64,000 nt of DNA from Pseudomonas sp. SCA2728.1_7 (GTDB lineage: Bacteria; Pseudomonadota; Gammaproteobacteria; Pseudomonadales; Pseudomonadaceae). A program made the translations under genes and the position numbers. The notes under the pieces are model-generated. The model saw only the letters and a program-made list of their open reading frames with translations. It searched no databases and was not told the origin of the DNA. The stretch lies in the NCBI RefSeq assembly GCF_018138145.1, contig NZ_CP073104.1:3906001-3970000 (forward strand), in the 5' to 3' direction. How positions within the stretch are numbered: position 1 is the stretch's first letter; each line of letters begins with the position of its first letter. Below are positions 57,091-64,000 of the stretch, piece after piece.

Positions 57091-58596
57091 TTACTGCACT
57101 TGCGTGACGCCTGCGAACTTGCTCATCAGGAAGCCGATGAACTGCTCGACGGTCATCTTCTGGCCGTTGAATTCGACCTGATTGGCGGCGTAATGCAACT
57201 TGGTCACCACGTTGCTGCCGTCGACGACTGCCAACTGCGAACCGACGGCCATGCCGGCGAACATGTCGGCCGCTTCCTTGGATTGATCGACGATGGCTTT
57301 GGCATCGGTCTGACCATCCAGCTGTGCCTGCACGCTGAGCAGATCGACCAGCATCGGCTTGGACACCTGGATATTCAGATCCAGCAATGCGATCAGTTGT
57401 TTGCCCAGTTGATCCGGCGGCAAGTCCATCGATTGCGGCTTGGTCAGGTCGATCACCAGATTGGCTTTGCTCTCGCCGTTGGCGGTGTTGAACGAGAGGT
57501 TTTCCAACGCAAACTGCGGGCCGGCAGCCAGCAGTTTCTGCAGGTCGGCTTTGACCTGGGCGTTTTCCGCTTCGGTGAGGTTCAGCTCCGGCGCTGGCAA
57601 GCCTTGGGCTGCGGCTTCGGCGGCTGCTTTTTCGTACGGCTGCAATTTGGTCTGGTAGACCTGCATCAGCGACATGGTCGACGGGATGTCGAGGTTTTTC
57701 AGGCTCATGGCCATGTTCGCCGAGCCGACTTTCTTGTCGTTGAGGCTGACTTCGCCAATTTTGTAATCAGCACGACCCGAGGCATTGCTGCCGTTTTCTT
57801 CGGTGAGGTTCTTCATTTCGAAGTTCTTCACGCCAAGCACCGATTGCTTGGTGCCGAAGGTGGTTTTGCTGTTGGTCAGCACCAGGGTGTTTTCCCCGGT
57901 GTAGTAGCCGTAGCTGCTCTTGGCGAGGTTGCTGGCCAGCGTCAGACCGTTGAGTTCGACCTGCACCGGAGCCTGATCTTCAGCAACGGTGACCAGTTTC
58001 AGGTTGTCCATGTAGCCGTCCGCCTTGACCTTCTGCGCTTTGGCGTTGGCAGAAATGTTCATGGTCAGGCCGGAAAACTTCAGACTCGACTGCTCATCCA
58101 GTGCAGTTTCGAACGGCAGCAGATCGAGGGTGCTGGTGGTGGATTCGTCGTAGCCGATGCTGGTCACGCCTTTGAGCGGCGCGGCGCCCTTGGTGGCGGC
58201 GAACCATTTTTCGGTGGCCGGATTCTTTTCCAGCTCATAGTTGCTGGTGGCCATGACCGGCAGCCATTTCAGCGAAACCAGACGCGAGAACGGCAGCGGG
58301 CCATGTTCGATGTGATCAACGAACAGCAATTCGACTGGTTTGTCGCCAAACATCTCGCCTTCACCCTTGAGGCGATAGTGCGCGGTGCTGGTGAAGGTGT
58401 GGCGTTCCAGCGACACCAGTTCCAGCGACGCGGTGCCGTTGGAGCCGGCCATGGCGGTTTGCAGCTCCTGGTTGGCGTTGCTGACGGCGTTGTTCAGCAC
58501 GCCTTCGATCTTGGTCCCGGTGTACCAGGCCCCGCCTGCGCTGATCGCGCCGATGGCAACAACAATTCCGAGAAGCACGCCTGCTGATTTATTCAT
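57091..58596 (-). CDS. YdgA-family (DUF945) protein
   Basis: 501-residue envelope protein of the YdgA/DUF945 family. One N-terminal hydrophobic anchor (residues 6-26, GVLLGIVVAIGAISAGGAWY), then a repetitive beta-rich region through most of the chain with AsmA-like character (LKFSGLTMNISANAKAQKVKADG, LELVSLERHTFTSTAHYRL). No catalytic motif. Function unknown; probably located in the periplasm attached to the inner membrane. Stands alone with its own terminator. Confidence 0.85.
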   Translation of the reverse strand: MNKSAGVLLGIVVAIGAISAGGAWYTGTKIEGVLNNAVSNANQELQTAMAGSNGTASLELVSLERHTFTSTAHYRLKGEGEMFGDKPVELLFVDHIEHGPLPFSRLVSLKWLPVMATSNYELEKNPATEKWFAATKGAAPLKGVTSIGYDESTTSTLDLLPFETALDEQSSLKFSGLTMNISANAKAQKVKADGYMDNLKLVTVAEDQAPVQVELNGLTLASNLAKSSYGYYTGENTLVLTNSKTTFGTKQSVLGVKNFEMKNLTEENGSNASGRADYKIGEVSLNDKKVGSANMAMSLKNLDIPSTMSLMQVYQTKLQPYEKAAAEAAAQGLPAPELNLTEAENAQVKADLQKLLAAGPQFALENLSFNTANGESKANLVIDLTKPQSMDLPPDQLGKQLIALLDLNIQVSKPMLVDLLSVQAQLDGQTDAKAIVDQSKEAADMFAGMAVGSQLAVVDGSNVVTKLHYAANQVEFNGQKMTVEQFIGFLMSKFAGVTQVQ

Positions 58597-58798
58597 GAAT
58601 GACCTGATCGATTTCCGTGGCTGTGAGTGTCGTCGTCTTCCCTGAACCCGTGACCGGGTCGCGGCTCGACTCCGCTGAATTCAGCGGTGGAGATTAGCAC
58701 CGGGCGCGTGAGCTGGCCCAATGTTTAAAGGTTAAAGAGTGTCTATGGGAATTGTGGACAGTGGTCGGGCAGGAAGAGTTTCGGTGTTTTTCAGTCCG

Positions 58799-58866
58799 CC
58801 TTCGCGAGCAGGCTCGCTCCCACAAGGACAACGCTGTACCTGTGGGAGCGAGCCTGCTCGCGAAGG
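58799..58866. repeat. REP pair
   Basis: TTCGCGAGCAGGCTCGCTCC with CACA and the inverted GTGGGAGCGAGCCTGCTCGC arm. It occupies part of the 292-base gap 58597-58888, in which no gene is seen. Confidence 0.9.
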
Positions 58867-58888
58867 GGCCAGATGATTCAGCCGAGAT

Positions 58889-59524
58889 TCAGGAATACTG
58901 AACCTCAATCTCATCCAGTTGATGATCAAAGCTTTTCAGCCGCGCGGTCCAGGTGTACACCAGCACTTCGAAGTCCCGATCGATCACCGCCCCGCCCGCC
59001 CCGTCGGCGCGCGGATCGCAGAAATCCAGTTGATAGCGTTCACGAGCCATCGCTGTGGCGACATCGGACAACTCCCGGGCATTGTTGAGCCAGTGCCAGC
59101 CCTCGCCATCAATCTGCTTGTCGAGTTCCAGGCACTGCTTTTTCAGCGCTTCGAGGCTCTTTTCCAACGGCGTGCCGGTGAGTTCGCCCATGACTTCAGC
59201 GAAGGTTCGCCCCGGCTGCCAGTAACTGCCCCAGAAATACCGGTCGAACACGGTTTCGACCCGGCGCAGAGCGACTTTGGTGTCCCAGATCAGCACCAGA
59301 GTCTTGCCCTGTTCAAGTTGCCGTTTCTTGACACGCTGCACCTGGATCGACGCCCAAGCGACCACGACGATTGCCATGACCGCAATCAGCGCGACGGCGC
59401 TGTCGAGGAAAACCATGGCCTTGTCGATCTGGTGAGCCAGCATGATGCCGTAGAAATAAGTGGCCGAGAGCAGCACCAACGCTACCAAGGCGCACCAGAA
59501 GCCGAGAGCGTAAGGGTTTTTCAT
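58889..59524 (-). CDS. Unrecognised two-helix membrane protein
   Basis: 211-residue protein without a family I recognise. Two membrane helices lie at about 8-28 and 40-62, the second running into a basic region (VQRVKKRQLEQGK). The soluble C-terminal domain (70-211) is mixed-charge and probably helical (LEKSLEALKKQCLELDKQIDGEG, VATAMARERYQLDF). It ends EIEVQYS. Stands between the DUF945 gene and an efflux operon. No functional clue. Confidence 0.75.
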   Translation of the reverse strand: MKNPYALGFWCALVALVLLSATYFYGIMLAHQIDKAMVFLDSAVALIAVMAIVVVAWASIQVQRVKKRQLEQGKTLVLIWDTKVALRRVETVFDRYFWGSYWQPGRTFAEVMGELTGTPLEKSLEALKKQCLELDKQIDGEGWHWLNNARELSDVATAMARERYQLDFCDPRADGAGGAVIDRDFEVLVYTWTARLKSFDHQLDEIEVQYS

Positions 59525-59617
59525 TATTGGTTTCCCCTAGACCAGCGCTAGCAATGTGCGCTGGAAGGGTGCTTTGCACGGGGCGCCCTTCCAACACTTC
59601 AAAGCATAGCAACGGCC

Positions 59618-61060
59618 TCAGGGTTTGCTGGCGCTTGCAGCGTTCGTTCGTCCGCTTTCCCAACCGCCGCCCAAAGCGAGGAACAAATCGATCTGGCTCA
59701 TCGCAACCTGGGTGTTGGCGGCGGCCAGTTGCGCGGTGACATCGGTGTAGGTGCGCGTCGCTTGCAGGTCAGCCAGGAACGACTCGCGGCCGGCCTGGAA
59801 GAAGCGGTGAGTCTGGTCGGCGGCCAGTTTCGCCGACTGCTCGGCATCGGCCAGCGCATCGCGGCGTTGCAACAGCGCGCTGTACTGGGCCAGGCCGGTC
59901 TGGGTTTCGCGAATGGCGTTGAGCACCACGCCGTCGAAGTGCGCCAGTGCGCCTTGGGTGCTGGCTTCAGCCTCGCGGATACGCGCACGGGCGCCGTTGG
60001 TCGGCACTTTCCAGCTCAGCGATGGGCCAAAGCCCCAGCGGTTGGTCGACGGATCACCCAGGTCATCGATGAGACCAACAGTGCCGATGGTCGCGCCGAT
60101 ACTGATGTCCGGATACAACTCGCCCGTGGCGACGCCGATCCCGGCGGTCGAAGCGGCCAGACGACGTTCGGCCTGACGAATGTCCGGGCGACGTTTGAGC
60201 AGCGCGGCGCCATCGCCGACTGGCACCAATTGGGCGATTTTCGGCAACTCGGCGCAGGTCGCGGTGCCGGCGGGCAACTGATCAACCGGTTTCGCCAGCA
60301 ACATCGACAAACGGAACAGCCCGGCCTGACGCGCGGCTTCATAACGCGGCAAGTCGGCGCGCAGGGATTTGAATTGGGTTTGCGAGCGAGTCACCTGGGT
60401 TTCATCGCCACGGCCGGCGTCGCGCAGTCGCTGGATCAGCGTGGTGCTTTGCGATTGCAGGTCGAGAGAGTGCTGGGCGATCTCCCGTTCTTCGTTGGCC
60501 GCGCAGACTTGGGTGTAAGCGCGAACAACATCCGCCACCAAGGTGATCCGCGCCGTGTCTGCCGCGGCCTGGGTCGCGTCGGCATTGGCCTTTGCGCCTT
60601 CGATGCCACGCTGCAAGGTGCCCCACAGATCGAACTGATAAGAAGCGCTGATGCCGATGTCGCCGACGTTATCGACCGGGACTTTTTCCGGCAGCAAGAA
60701 TGCCTGACCAGACTCTTGCAAACGCTGCGCGCCCATCTTCACACCTGCGCTCCAGCCGCCCGCGGCTTCGGCCTCATCGACCTGAGCGCGAGCCCGTTGC
60801 AGGTTCGCCGCCGCGACGCGCAAATCGGTGTTGGAGGCCATGGCCTGCTGCACCAGTTGATCCAGCCGCGCATCTTTATACAGCCGCCACCAGTCCGCCG
60901 GCACCGGCGCCGAAACTACAGGTTTGCCGGCCACGGCCAGTTCACCCTGAAAATCCTTGCGCTGCACCGCCGCATCCTCAGGCACGTGATAGTCCGGCCC
61001 GACCATCTGACAGGCCGAGAGCATCACGCCCAACCCGGCGATCATCAGCGCCCTGCTCAT
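59618..61060 (-). CDS. Outer-membrane efflux lipoprotein, NodT/OprM family
   Basis: TolC-like outer-membrane factor of 480 aa. Lipobox Cys17 (MLSACQMVGPDY). Two OEP repeats are visible (LVQQAMASNTDLRVAAANLQRARAQVDEAEAAG in the first, ALAHFDGVVLNAIRETQTGLAQYSALLQRRDAL in the second). It forms the exit channel for the HlyD- and AaeB-type proteins encoded upstream. Its start overlaps the HlyD gene stop by four bases. The pump class exports aromatic acids or fusaric acid in known cases; the substrate here is unknown. Confidence 0.92.
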   Translation of the reverse strand: MSRALMIAGLGVMLSACQMVGPDYHVPEDAAVQRKDFQGELAVAGKPVVSAPVPADWWRLYKDARLDQLVQQAMASNTDLRVAAANLQRARAQVDEAEAAGGWSAGVKMGAQRLQESGQAFLLPEKVPVDNVGDIGISASYQFDLWGTLQRGIEGAKANADATQAAADTARITLVADVVRAYTQVCAANEEREIAQHSLDLQSQSTTLIQRLRDAGRGDETQVTRSQTQFKSLRADLPRYEAARQAGLFRLSMLLAKPVDQLPAGTATCAELPKIAQLVPVGDGAALLKRRPDIRQAERRLAASTAGIGVATGELYPDISIGATIGTVGLIDDLGDPSTNRWGFGPSLSWKVPTNGARARIREAEASTQGALAHFDGVVLNAIRETQTGLAQYSALLQRRDALADAEQSAKLAADQTHRFFQAGRESFLADLQATRTYTDVTAQLAAANTQVAMSQIDLFLALGGGWESGRTNAASASKP

Positions 61061-61959
61061 TGCGCGGGCTCCTGCTTTTTATCGTCGATTTTTGCGTCAT
61101 CGATAATGGATACCGTGGCAGTGCGCCCGGCGATCATGCGGAAGTCTTCCGGCACATCGTCAAAAGCAATCCGCACCGGAATCCGCTGCGCCAGCCGCAC
61201 CCAGCTGAACGCCGGGTTGACGTTCGGCAACAGGTTGCTGCCGCTGGTACGGTCACGGTCTTCGATACCAGCGACGATGCTTTCGACATGCCCACGCAGT
61301 TTGGCGCGGTCGCCGATCACGCGGATATCCACCGACTGGCCAACATGAATGCCGTCGAGTTTGGTCTCTTCGAAATAGCCGTCGATGTGGAACGAGTTGC
61401 TGTCGACCACCGACAACACCGGGCGCCCGGCGGTAACGAATTCCTGTGGACGCGGCGCGCGGTCGTTGACGTAACCGTCCACCGGGCTGCGAATCACTGA
61501 GCGGTCGAGGTTGAGCTGAGCACTGTCCACGGTGACCATGGCTTCGGCCAGTGCCGATTGCGCGCGGGCAACCTTCGATTGGCTTTCTTCCAGCTGTTCG
61601 GCCGGCACCAGGTTGCCGAGGCCACGGTTACGTTTGGCTTCGCGCTGGGCCTGGGCGAGGGTTTCTTCGCGATCGGCGACAGCCGCTTTGGCCTGACGCA
61701 GGGCCAGTTTGAAGCGATCCTGGTCGATGCTGAACAGCACCTGGCCACGCTTGATCAACTGGTTGTCTTTCACTTCAACCTGTTGGATCAACCCGGAAAC
61801 GTCCGGAGCGATCTGGATGATGTCGGCGCGAATGTGGCCGTCACGGGTCCACGGCGCAAACATGTAATACATCACCATGCGCCAGACGAGAACAACGGCA
61901 AAAGTCACGATCAGCAGGGTCAGTACCACGCGACCGATGGTCAAAAACGGTTTTTTCAT
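61057..61959 (-). CDS. HlyD/AaeA-type periplasmic adaptor
   Basis: Membrane-fusion protein of 300 aa. N-terminal membrane helix at about 10-30, biotinyl-lipoyl-type halves (IAPDVSGLIQQVEVKDNQLIKRGQVLFSID and SVIRSPVDGYVNDRAPRPQEFVTAG) flanking a helical hairpin at about 75-140, and a beta-barrel domain at the end. It bridges the AaeB-like inner-membrane protein and the outer-membrane factor. It overlaps the DUF1656 gene before it and the outer-membrane gene after it, so the four genes are one operon. Confidence 0.93.
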   Translation of the reverse strand: MKKPFLTIGRVVLTLLIVTFAVVLVWRMVMYYMFAPWTRDGHIRADIIQIAPDVSGLIQQVEVKDNQLIKRGQVLFSIDQDRFKLALRQAKAAVADREETLAQAQREAKRNRGLGNLVPAEQLEESQSKVARAQSALAEAMVTVDSAQLNLDRSVIRSPVDGYVNDRAPRPQEFVTAGRPVLSVVDSNSFHIDGYFEETKLDGIHVGQSVDIRVIGDRAKLRGHVESIVAGIEDRDRTSGSNLLPNVNPAFSWVRLAQRIPVRIAFDDVPEDFRMIAGRTATVSIIDDAKIDDKKQEPAQ

Positions 61960-62165
61960 GTCATCAGGTATCGACTGAGTGAGTCCACGCCGTACAGCAG
62001 TACCGCGTAGAGGGCCACGTTGAACAATGCCCGGTGCCAGACCAGACGGTAAAAGTGCACGCGCGTAAGCACGGCATGCACCAGCAAAAACAGCACATAA
62101 GTGATGCCCATCAACACCAGCAGGGTCGGCAGGAAAATGCCGCTGATGTCCAGATCACCGATCAT
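61956..62165 (-). CDS. AaeX-like DUF1656 small membrane protein
   Basis: 69-residue protein of the DUF1656/AaeX family, always found with AaeB-type efflux genes. Two membrane helices lie at about 12-34 and 48-65. It starts MIGDLDISGIFLPTLLVLMG. It overlaps both neighbours by four bases. Its role in the pump is not known. Confidence 0.9.
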   Translation of the reverse strand: MIGDLDISGIFLPTLLVLMGITYVLFLLVHAVLTRVHFYRLVWHRALFNVALYAVLLYGVDSLSRYLMT

Positions 62166-64000
62166 AGGGGCGCTCCATCGGGCAGCGGTTCTTCGGAGTC
62201 GGCACTGGAGACGAATTCGACGCCGGGCAACAACGCCAGACGCAAACCGCTCAAGGCATGCAACAGGTTCAGACGGGTTTCATCGTCGCCGTGGCCATTG
62301 AGTGCGCGGCGAGTGCGATCGAGGGTCATCAATAACGGCGCTGGCGCCGGCAAGCGTTCGCCCGCCTTGAGGCAGGCGCGGAAATACTCGCCGACTTCAC
62401 TGACCACTTGCTGCAACAGCGCGTTCGGCGCGCCGGTCACCCGTGGGGTGTAGGCGAGCAAATCGAGCAGGTTCAGGCCCACACGCACTTCGCGCATGGC
62501 AATGCCGGTGTCCTGGCCGGTGAGGGCCAGACGCGGCAGGTGCTGCATCAGTCGATCGAGCAACTGCACGCCCAATTTGCGGTGTTCGGCAAGGTTGGCC
62601 GGCTCGGTCATGTCGACGATGTCTTTCCAACTGAAGCGGGTCAGGCGTTTCGCCGCCAGTTCGGCACCGAACGGGCGTGCGACCAGCGTCCAGATAAACG
62701 CGAACAACAGCCCTAACGGACCCGCCAGGTTGGAGTTCACGAAGGCGAAAAAATCCGCATCGTAAGCGCCCTGAATGCTGATGAACGACGAGGTGTTGAC
62801 CAGCGTCAGCAGCATGCCGAGGAAGAACCGCGGCTGTACCGTCAACGTGCCGACGCAGATGAACGGAATGGAAAACGCCAGCACCAGCATCGGGAAGTCA
62901 TGCAGGTTGGGCAGAATCAGAAACAGATAAAGGCTGGCGAACAACACCGACATGCCGGTCCAGAAAAAGAACCGGTAAATCTGCGGTGCCGGGTCGTCCA
63001 TCGAGGCGAAAAAGCTACAGGCCACCGCGGCGAGAATCACTGCGCTACCGCCGTCCGGCCAGCCGAGCAGAATCCACAGCACCGAGGCAGTGATGATCGC
63101 CAGAACGGTCGAGGCCGCCGAGTAGAGCATCAGCCCACGATCGATAAACGGGGTGAGCCGACCCAGGCGCCAGTGGCGATACACCGCGCGCCAGCTGTCC
63201 TGGCGTTCGCAAAGAATCGCGTCCTGCAAACTGCGGCAGTCTTGCCACAGATCGATGAATTCGCCGAGGCGATAAATCGAATTTGAGAACAGCAACTGCC
63301 TGCGATCCTCAAGTGCCTCGATGCTCGGCTGCTGGGCTTCGAGCTGATCTTTCAGGGCTTGCCAGCGATCGAGATCGGCGTCCTGATGAGCGAGCCATTC
63401 GCGGGTCGCGGCCAGCAGCGGTGCGAATTTTTCCACCAGTTCCGGCGTGCGCCGTTCGAGGGCGTAGAGCGAATCTTCCAGCGCATCGATCACCGGCAAC
63501 AGATGAATCATGCGCCCGCGCAATTCCTTGGTGTTGCGCACGGTTTGCGGTCGCGCGCCTTCGTGGGGCAACTGGCCGATCATCAATTCAAGGCTGTTGA
63601 AGTTGGCGACCATGGCCATGCGCAGAGCAGTGACTTCTTCTGGCTGCACATCGCGGCTGAGGAATTTCAGGCTGTAGGTCGTTGCGTCGGCGAACCACTT
63701 GCTCACCGCGTCGTTGAACACTGGCGCCAAGCGACGCGGCCAGAACATCGCACCAACCACGGCGGCGACAGCGATGCCGAGGAAAATCTCTTCGGTACGC
63801 GCTTCCGCTACGTCCCACACCGCCAGCGGGTTATCCACCACTGGCAAGGCAATCAGCGGCAAGGTGTAACCGGCGAGCATCAATGCGTAGTTGTTGGCCG
63901 TGCGCAGTTGCAGGGACAGGAACAGCAAAATCCCCGTCCACAGCGCGATGACCACCACTAGCACATACGGGCTCTGGACGAACATCGGCACGAAAAAAAC
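62162..64000 (-). CDS. AaeB/FusC-family aromatic acid or fusaric acid exporter (partial)
   Basis: Inner-membrane exporter of the FusC/AaeB family. The reading frame is open to the window edge (VFFVPMFVQSPYVLVVVIAL), and by comparison with the family about 75-80 N-terminal residues are missing. Two hydrophobic halves are visible: the first ends near 63700 and the second spans about 62640-63110, separated by a long cytoplasmic helical region (DALEDSLYALERRTPELVEKF). The C-terminal soluble region follows. First visible gene of the four-gene efflux operon. Confidence 0.9.
   Translation of the reverse strand, partial: VFFVPMFVQSPYVLVVVIALWTGILLFLSLQLRTANNYALMLAGYTLPLIALPVVDNPLAVWDVAEARTEEIFLGIAVAAVVGAMFWPRRLAPVFNDAVSKWFADATTYSLKFLSRDVQPEEVTALRMAMVANFNSLELMIGQLPHEGARPQTVRNTKELRGRMIHLLPVIDALEDSLYALERRTPELVEKFAPLLAATREWLAHQDADLDRWQALKDQLEAQQPSIEALEDRRQLLFSNSIYRLGEFIDLWQDCRSLQDAILCERQDSWRAVYRHWRLGRLTPFIDRGLMLYSAASTVLAIITASVLWILLGWPDGGSAVILAAVACSFFASMDDPAPQIYRFFFWTGMSVLFASLYLFLILPNLHDFPMLVLAFSIPFICVGTLTVQPRFFLGMLLTLVNTSSFISIQGAYDADFFAFVNSNLAGPLGLLFAFIWTLVARPFGAELAAKRLTRFSWKDIVDMTEPANLAEHRKLGVQLLDRLMQHLPRLALTGQDTGIAMREVRVGLNLLDLLAYTPRVTGAPNALLQQVVSEVGEYFRACLKAGERLPAPAPLLMTLDRTRRALNGHGDDETRLNLLHALSGLRLALLPGVEFVSSADSEEPLPDGAPL

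Overview
The window looks like the chromosome of a Pseudomonas of the fluorescens group. The evidence is high GC, many REP-type inverted repeats built on TGTAGGAGTGAGCCTGCTCG and related cores, and a block around 31-45 kb (cysA-cysW-cysT-sbp-oscA, a GGDEF/EAL protein, desA, a diguanylate cyclase, gabT/gabD) whose order resembles the PA0265-PA0290 neighbourhood of P. aeruginosa. The species call is inference from these features.

The first 35 kb is mainly about getting sulfur from organic sources. From left to right: a polar amino acid ABC importer (1-2853); a 29-codon small ORF in a repeat-filled gap; an orphan MetQ-type binding protein (3784-4581); an SfnR-like sigma-54 activator without a visible DNA-binding helix-turn-helix (4748-5680); an RBBP9-type hydrolase; a dedicated tonB-exbB-exbD set (6683-8666); a 108-residue protein free of internal Met and Cys with a possible avidin-like pattern (9046-9372); then a sulfate-ester cluster. 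That cluster has an arylsulfotransferase (astA), a TonB-dependent receptor (sftP), a LysR regulator (sftR), a type I sulfatase of the phosphonate/alkylsulfatase type, the alkylsulfatase dioxygenase atsK, a second SftR-like regulator, the binding protein atsR, the fused permease atsB, the ATPase atsC and the arylsulfatase atsA. In the inferred scheme SftP, powered by its own TonB-ExbBD, brings esters across the outer membrane, AtsRBC imports them, and AtsA, AtsK and the second sulfatase release sulfur in the cytoplasm. AstA moves sulfuryl groups between aromatics in the periplasm.

The most notable signal is a 40-bp operator-like element, found without gaps at four places: 8887-8926, 13421-13460, 14490-14529 and 19660-19699. 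Each copy has two ATGCAT-type cores exactly 31 bp apart (three helical turns). The copies lie upstream of tonB, between sftP and sftR, upstream of the sulfatase, and between atsR and atsB. They define a candidate SftR regulon that includes a private TonB system. Several products of the sulfur loci contain no Met or Cys beyond the initiator.

The middle (24-45 kb) holds a fatty-acid desaturase with a divergent AraC regulator, a CusRS/HprRS-like two-component system divergent from a HbpS-like protein and a transthyretin-like protein with an HprR/CusR-type box between them, a Crp-type regulator with a divergent Mpo1-like membrane protein, the sulfate importer, two c-di-GMP enzymes, desA, an HDOD response regulator, gabT and gabD, and a tRNA-Arg(CCG). 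The right part (45-64 kb) holds a VWA lipoprotein-ECF sigma-anti-sigma operon, a PEBP-family protein, a Rieske/NADH reductase, the PNAG exopolysaccharide operon pgaABCD, a DUF945 protein, a small membrane protein, and an aromatic-acid-type efflux operon (outer-membrane factor, HlyD protein, DUF1656 protein, AaeB/FusC protein) cut by the window end.
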